Source: Cynocephalus volans (taxonomy: Eukaryota; Chordata; Mammalia; Dermoptera; Cynocephalidae). Taken from it: a stretch of DNA of 64,000 nucleotides. Location: NCBI RefSeq assembly GCF_027409185.1, contig NC_084469.1:30990293-31054292 (forward strand). Reading direction: 5' to 3'. This document shows, piece after piece, positions 61,801 to 64,000 of the stretch. Made by a program: the position numbers and the translations under genes. The notes beneath the pieces were generated by a model. The model saw nothing but the letters and a program-made list of their open reading frames with translations. It was not told the origin of the DNA and did no database searches. The stretch's first letter is position 1, and every line of letters starts with the position of its first letter.

Positions 61801-63108
61801 CCCTTGGGGTTCTGGAGTTGGTATCTGACCTTGACACTAATGTTGGAGAAGCAGTCCTCCTCACAGAGCTGCAGGGTCAACACGTAAGGAAGGTGAGAGT
61901 TGGGAATGGGGGAAAGAGAGCAAAGAGAATACTTTTAACTTTGATGTAGTCACAACAAGAAGTAAACAATAAAAGTGGTGAGTCAGAGTCCTAGGCATCT
62001 TCCAAATAAGCCAGGCTGAAGAGAAACTTTCTTAAAGCAAGCTGTCAAGAGCATTGGCAAACTCTCCCTTGATCTGCTACAGCCTCAGGTCTCATAGCTT
62101 CTTATGGCTCTTACCCCAATCACAAAGGGATTCTGGCCATCAGGGGTTAAGAACTGGCTCAGACTTCCTTCGTTCAGAGAGCAAATGCGAGCCACAGGAG
62201 GGAAGTCATGGTCACATCTGTGTTCACAAAGTTTTCTCTCAAAGCAGTACAGGGGACATATTAGGTAAAAACCGAAAATGAGATTGCTTAGAACGCCATT
62301 TGTCATTTTTGTTTATATGAGCCTTTCTGCCATAAGAGCTTTGAACACATGGAAGTAAGTGAGCATTATTTCCTAGTGGAAAATGTAGTTATGCTTTTAC
62401 TTAAGGAGGGCCATAGATTTGCCAGAAACTCTTTCCTAATCCAAAATCACCTTGGTAGCTGATGTGTAGTCAGAAGCATAATTCACAAGTTTGTTTATTG
62501 GAAAAAATAATCCTAAGAGGTCCAAAATTCTGGGCCCTGTTAGTCTCTGAATCCTAACAATACATTTTTTTTTTTTTTTTTCATGTTTCTGGGCAACTTT
62601 ACCAGGAGTAAACCTTTTTAAATGACAACTTTTACCTTTCCATTTCTACCATTTAGTCGGTCCATTTTTCTGACATTAACTTGCAGCAGGGCCCTGAGCC
62701 CCACTGTTATTATCAGGTGAGGTTGGAAAACACAGGGGAGGGACACCTATTATTCCTGATTTATTAGAAGAAAAATGTCAGCAATCAGAGCATCTTCATC
62801 TCTCATGCCACAATGTGGTTCTTGGTCTATTCTGATTATTTTCATCACCTCCTTTGCATGTGTGTATCCTTCACTGCACACACTTCAGATGTTTTCTCAA
62901 TGACACAGGCCCCTCTGGTCTCCCGTCCACACTCCTCCACTTACTTCTCCCTCTGTGGGGATGAGCAGGAGGCGTTCACAAAGACGGGCCCCACGGCTCC
63001 ACTCCCTGAGGTAGCTCAGACAGGTTCCCACGTCTGAACACTGCAGCCTTTTCTTCTGTTTCGTCGCATCCACATCCAAAGAGAAATTGAGAGATGTCCC
63101 TCTGAGGC
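40808..63108 (-). CDS. ITGAE: Integrin alpha-E (CD103), last 14 exons
   Basis: Alpha-E pairs with beta-7 and binds E-cadherin, holding T cells in epithelia. Exons, numbered back from human exon 31, are 62945-63108, 61740-61868, 58449-58522, 55197-55329, 53455-53553, 52645-52724, 51864-51941, 51075-51138, 50887-50994, 47519-47575, 47145-47240, 45860-45955, 42393-42503 and 40808-40957. They sum to 1439 nt in one frame, 478 residues. They cover the end of the thigh and the calf domains (LCEEDCFSN, LPYEKACKNKLFCVAELQL, NIQCDDPKPVASVL, HVEEWHSVSCAIT), the TM helix (GGLLVLIVIIVILFK) and the tail with GFFKRKYQQLNLENIRKAQ. The human protein as I recall it ends ...LLEEEN. Here the TAG is TAC and the chain runs 18 residues further. 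The 5' exons, with the I domain, lie right of the window. HASPIN sits in the intron between 47575 and 50887. Confidence 0.96.
41292..41345 (-). repeat. tRNA SINE fragment
   Basis: GGTGTTACGACACCATGC and GCAGAGCTAATCAGCCAGCCC read as an old minus-strand monomer without box B. Confidence 0.55.
41410..41517 (+). repeat. Monomeric tRNA-Ile-type SINE
   Basis: AGCTGGTTAGCTCAGTTAGT head, box B GGGTTTGGATCCCCATACTG, A-rich tail. Confidence 0.88.
41664..41744. mobile_element. Mariner-type MITE, copy 3
   Basis: Inverted termini AGGGTACTTCAAAAACTTCA and AAGAACTTTTTGAAGTGCCT, with TA at each edge. Confidence 0.78.
41771..41955 (-). repeat. Dimeric tRNA-Ile-type SINE with (TTG)n tail
   Basis: Minus-strand copy in ITGAE intron 30, flanked by TTCAACTTGTTT at 41759-41770 and 41957-41968. 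The tail has become a TTG microsatellite. Part of the second unit is rearranged (CGCTCTCCCAAGTGAACTAA). Confidence 0.9.
42094..42133 (-). repeat. Very short SINE 3' end
   Basis: T-rich tail followed by GCAGCTGGCTGGTATG, the 3' end of a minus-strand monomer, with GAAAGGA/GAAAGAA-like flanks. Confidence 0.5.
42691..42792 (+). repeat. Monomeric tRNA-Ile-type SINE
   Basis: GGCCGGCCAGTTAGCTCAGT head with box B GGGTTTGGATCCCTGAACC. Flanked by AAAATCATCCTATG and AAAATTATCCTATG at 42677-42690 and 42793-42806. Confidence 0.92.
44677..44854 (-). repeat. Dimeric tRNA-Ile-type SINE
   Basis: Minus-strand dimer flanked by AGGCTTGGATT at 44666-44676 and 44855-44865. Confidence 0.93.
45406..45557 (-). repeat. 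tRNA-derived SINE, second subfamily
   Basis: Contains GCGGCGGGAGCGCGCTCCCA and a GGGCTCGGCCC head, with a T-run of about 28 nt. Flanked by AAGAATACATTTTC and AGGAATACATTTTC at 45392-45405 and 45558-45571. Confidence 0.92.
46410..46990 (-). repeat. L2 LINE 3' part
   Basis: Reverse complement of L2: AAAGGAACAGCAAATACAAA, GACCAGATCATGTAGTGCCT, GGATTTTAGTCTAAATGTG, then GTGGAGATGGAGAGAAGTG. Confidence 0.75.
47519..47800. promoter_or_regulatory. HASPIN promoter region overlapping ITGAE exon 27
   Basis: The 199 bp between ITGAE exon 27 (ends 47575) and the HASPIN ATG (47775) is GC- and CpG-rich (GGAGCCGGCGCGCTGCGCATGCGCC) and has no TATA box. In mouse, the Haspin promoter is reported to act in both directions and to yield an alpha-E-derived testis transcript. 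The layout here permits the same. Confidence 0.65.
47775..50096 (+). CDS. HASPIN: Haspin, histone H3 Thr3 kinase (intronless)
   Basis: Haspin phosphorylates histone H3 at Thr3 in mitosis and so recruits the chromosomal passenger complex to centromeres. The gene is a single open exon of 773 codons, beginning MAASLPRHGSRLF. An ATG three codons earlier (47766) is in frame, but the one at 47775 matches the human start and has a strong context (CGCCATGG). The N-terminal 450 residues are basic, serine-rich and poorly conserved. The kinase domain has the glycine loop GEGVFGEVF at 467-475, the VALK lysine K486, HRDLHWGN with catalytic D624, and DYT (D662) in place of DFG, as is normal for haspin. It ends LLCQHSLFK. 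Human is 798 residues, and the deficit lies in the N-terminal part. Lack of introns points to an old retrogene, as in other mammals. It sits within an ITGAE intron on the other strand. Confidence 0.97.
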   Translation: MAASLPRHGSRLFRTYGAAAGGGPRRRPRRAAAQWFPPQDRKHFCSSSGSSDASSGGPSQSVASEDPDDPDFPGSPVGRRRRRPGGRVSRTRSSLTVTPRRLRLRSRPPQKCSTPCSPLRTPPFSSRNPGRRNPGRPSADLSVCSQPKDTDELGTSASLFSSLASPIPGSLAPRDSSPGPSASPAASLNQASLACSQEAATGGGRFAGMAHQARASFRSALFSLVDLRTPEDSEFGADGKNVRESRSERELVGNSLEAPGLSSTRKKRATDQDSCQEIGSQGAFRIKYKKASGFEGCIEPGKIDRPERTVPRRKRKHQEAVETSLLHYRQFKKGQKMGKDSFLTQDLTHLQNACSWTQTRASFSFHKKKIVTDVSEMCSSYTVASSLSASFISEYSNPPVMNRTNSALSPWHSSSLYLLSPLKTLHVANKKVSDAEKVYGECNQEGPIPFSYCLSTEKLEQCEKIGEGVFGEVFKIIVDHTPVALKIIAIEGPDLVNGSHQKTFEEILPEIIISKELSLLSNEVCNHTEGFIGLNSVHCVQGSYPPLLLKAWDHYNSTKGSANGRPDFFEEDQLFIVLEFEFGGTDLEQMKTKLSSMATAKSILHQITASLAVAEASLHFEHRDLHWGNVLLKKTSFKELHYTLNGKTSTIPTCGLQVNIIDYTLSRLERDGIVVFCDISMDEDLFTGEGDYQFEIYRLMRKENNNCWGEYHPYNNVLWLHYLTDKILKQMTFKTKRNTPALKQMKKKIQHFHRTVLNFSSATDLLCQHSLFK
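50633..50638 (+). other. Candidate HASPIN poly(A) signal
   Basis: AATAAA about 540 nt after the HASPIN stop, followed by TGTCTCC and a T-rich stretch. The 3' UTR would be 50097 to about 50660, ending 230 bp short of ITGAE exon 26. Confidence 0.6.
51511..51702 (+). repeat. Dimeric tRNA-Ile-type SINE
   Basis: Plus-strand dimer with an (AAAT)n tail, flanked by AAAAGATCAGTGTC at 51497-51510 and 51703-51716. It lies between ITGAE exons at 51138 and 51864. Confidence 0.95.
52116..52311 (-). mobile_element. MER5A hAT-Charlie DNA transposon
   Basis: Reverse-complement MER5A: TTTCTCAGCCTCAACACTAC, GATGTTTAGCAGCATCTCTG, CACTAGATGCCAGTAGCAC, ending GAGAACCCC. Confidence 0.82.
52383..52567. repeat. Diverged direct repeat, left copy
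   Basis: Pairs with 53193-53378. Shared phrases include GAACCAGAACTA, TTTTACTTTGTGTGTGAATAAA and GTGGGCTCACTGAGGTTCCCC. I do not recognise a repeat family. The pair brackets ITGAE exon 52645-52724. Confidence 0.85.
53193..53378. repeat. Diverged direct repeat, right copy
   Basis: Second copy, same orientation, about 810 bp from the first. It differs from it at roughly one base in six or seven by eye. Confidence 0.85.
54072..54164 (+). repeat. Monomeric tRNA-Ile-type SINE
   Basis: GGCTGACTGGTTAGCTCGGT head, box B GGGTTCAGACCCCC, A-rich tail. Flanked by AAAATTATTTGAGT and a matching AAAATTATTGAGTG. Confidence 0.85.
54831..54899. repeat. Short tandem duplication, 36-bp period
   Basis: CATTCCAAGTCTAAACTAAT at 54834 is repeated as CATTCCCAGTCTAAACTAAT 36 bp later, with matching flanks. 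It lies in an ITGAE intron. Confidence 0.85.
55510..55660 (-). repeat. MIR SINE
   Basis: Reverse-complement MIR: TTTAGTGCTGACCATGTGCC, CACAATAACCCTATGACGTA, TTTTACAGAAGAGGAAACAG. Confidence 0.8.
57395..58075 (+). repeat. L2 LINE 3' end, long copy
   Basis: A long forward L2 run: CAGCAAGAATAATCCAGTTA, AGAGCCTACAAAGCCCCACT, CATTCCTGTCTCAGGGCACA, TATTTTTCTTCATAGTGTAT, GAGGACAGGGATTTTTGTC, ending with ATTTGATGAATTGATTAATT. Confidence 0.85.
58140..58315 (+). repeat. MIR SINE
   Basis: Forward MIR: GACCTGGGTTTAAGTCCAC, CTGAGTCTGTTTCTTAATGT, GACATAATGAGATAATAAAT. Confidence 0.78.
59382..59473 (-). repeat. Monomeric tRNA-Ile-type SINE
   Basis: TTTTTTGGCAGCTGGCAGGT then GTGGTGTTATAACACTGTAC and CAACTCAGCTAACCAGCCA. 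Old copy, minus strand. Confidence 0.82.
59880..60290 (+). mobile_element. L1M-type 3' UTR remnant
   Basis: TAGATTAGATAATAGTATTC, AATTTCCTGATTTTGATCAT, GGAATGTCCTTGTTTTTAGG and GTAACTTACTCTCAAATG follow the order of an old L1M 3' UTR. No open frame. Confidence 0.65.
60873..60938 (-). repeat. tRNA SINE fragment
   Basis: GGCAGCTGACCAGTATGGGT, then GTTATAACACTATGCTCCAA and CCAGCCC, an internally deleted minus-strand monomer lacking box B. Confidence 0.7.
61009..61080 (-). repeat. Old tRNA SINE fragment
   Basis: CTCTTGACACTGGTGTTCTC and CATGCTCTAACCAACTGGTT resemble a diverged minus-strand monomer. Confidence 0.5.
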
Positions 63109-63752
63109 CTGGTAATGAAGAACAGACCTTCCCAGTGAGCCTCGGATGGGCAAGCCCCAGAAAGAGGCCCCTCCACCCCCAGCCTGCCCGAGGTTCCCTG
63201 TGAGCCCCTCCTGAACAGTATCCCCACACAGGCACTTCCCTGGGGCTGGATTCCTGAGTTTCTTTTCATTTCAAAGGTATTCTTTCCCTTGTCTTCTGTC
63301 ACCTGGCCAGGGTCCCTCACTGCTCTCGCCCCAAACCCAGGGCAGCACATCCCTAGGGCTAAGTCAGCCTTCCTTAGGGAAAGAGAGCTCAGGGAGGAGA
63401 CTGGGATTGAGGGAGAAAATAGGAGGAAGAGGAATAATACACAGAATGAAGAAGAAAACAATAGAGTAAAACCCGAGGACAGCAGAGCTGGAAGCACCCT
63501 GGAGATGACCTGGGCCAACTCCCTTACTGTACAGAACAGAAACCAGGGCCCAGTGAGGGAATGACACCTGCCCAGTGTCATACAGACCTCAGCAGGCTCT
63601 GTGCCTTGGAAGTGATAGGTCGCCATATTTTACCCCCAGATTTCATAATGGCCTCCATTAGCAGCAAAGCCATCCCACCCCAGGAGACTGCTCTCTGACC
63701 TGGGGGAAGCAGAGAGTCATCTCCGGAATTGTTACTGAGAAATCAAACCCTG

Positions 63753-63855
63753 GAGGGCCAACCCGTGGCTCACTTGGGAGAGTGTGGTGCTGACAACACC
63801 AAGTCAAGGGTTAAGATCCCCTTACTGGTCATCTTTTTAAAAAGAAAAAAGAAAA
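63753..63855 (+). repeat. Internally deleted dimeric SINE
   Basis: Has the 5' head of the first unit joined to the 3' half of the second (GGTGCTGACAACACCAAGTC), and ends ACTGGTCATCTTTTT. It is 103 bp rather than about 175. Flanked by GAAATCAAACCCTG at 63739-63752 and 63856-63869. Confidence 0.9.
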
Positions 63856-63955
63856 GAAATCAAACCCTGCAGGCTGTTGCTGAAGGACTGCTCTAGAGGG
63901 AAGCTCTTGCCCAGGCATAAATACCTGGGCTGTAAAAGCCATGCCCACCCTCACC

Positions 63956-64000
63956 TTTTTTTTTTTTTTTTTAAAGATGACCAGTAAGGGGATCTTAATC
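63956..64000 (-). repeat. Dimeric SINE cut by the window edge
   Basis: Poly(T) followed by AAAGATGACCAGTAAGGGG, the 3' end of a minus-strand dimer that continues past the window. Confidence 0.9.

Noticed and set aside
62085-62306. Cysteine-containing minus-strand frame (CFERKLCEHRCDHDFPPVARIC) between ITGAE exons
   Set aside because: It resembles an extra ITGAE exon, but the flanking exons at 61740-61868 and 62945-63108 already join in phase and match the human protein without it.

Overview
This window is nuclear DNA from a placental mammal. Its genes match, in order and orientation, the human chromosome 17p13 block CTNS - TAX1BP3 - EMC6 - P2RX5 - ITGAE with HASPIN nested inside. All multi-exon genes have GT-AG introns, and I rebuilt each reading frame exon by exon so that phases and lengths agree. 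The young SINEs are tRNA-Ile-like. They occur as monomers and as dimers with a GGCCGGCCCGTGGCTCACTC head, which resembles what is described for colugo (Dermoptera) CYN SINEs. The species is therefore probably a flying lemur; this is inference from memory and not a search result.

Layout. 1-1006: last two coding exons of CTNS (+), then its 3' UTR and a small minus-strand retrocopy. 3.7-8.6 kb: TAX1BP3 (-), four coding exons, identical to the human protein as I recall it. 8.0-9.3 kb: a CpG-rich divergent promoter shared by TAX1BP3 and EMC6. 9221-9553: EMC6 (+), one coding exon. 9.7-17.1 kb: no recognised gene, mostly old MIR, L2 and MER5A repeats. 17118-28616: P2RX5 (-), 12 coding exons, including an intact exon 10. 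28.6-40.6 kb: a gene-free, repeat-rich interval. 40808-63108: the last 14 exons of ITGAE (-), whose 5' part lies beyond the right edge. 47775-50096: HASPIN (+), an intronless kinase gene inside an ITGAE intron, head-to-head with an ITGAE exon 200 bp away.

The genes do not form one pathway. CTNS is a lysosomal cystine exporter, TAX1BP3 a single-PDZ scaffold, EMC6 a subunit of the ER membrane insertase, P2RX5 an ATP-gated channel, ITGAE the alpha chain of the CD103 mucosal T-cell integrin, and HASPIN the mitotic histone H3-Thr3 kinase. The links between them are in transcription: divergent promoters (TAX1BP3/EMC6 and HASPIN/antisense ITGAE), nesting, and convergent 3' ends (CTNS/TAX1BP3).

I found no novel multi-gene system. 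The observations most worth checking are an antisense ATG that overlaps the HASPIN start codon and opens a frame in phase with ITGAE exon 27; a likely stop-loss C-terminal extension of ITGAE; an intact P2RX5 exon 10; a tailless SINE insertion that ends in the anticodon loop; a TSD-flanked retrocopy between CTNS and TAX1BP3; and several young or unusual duplications.
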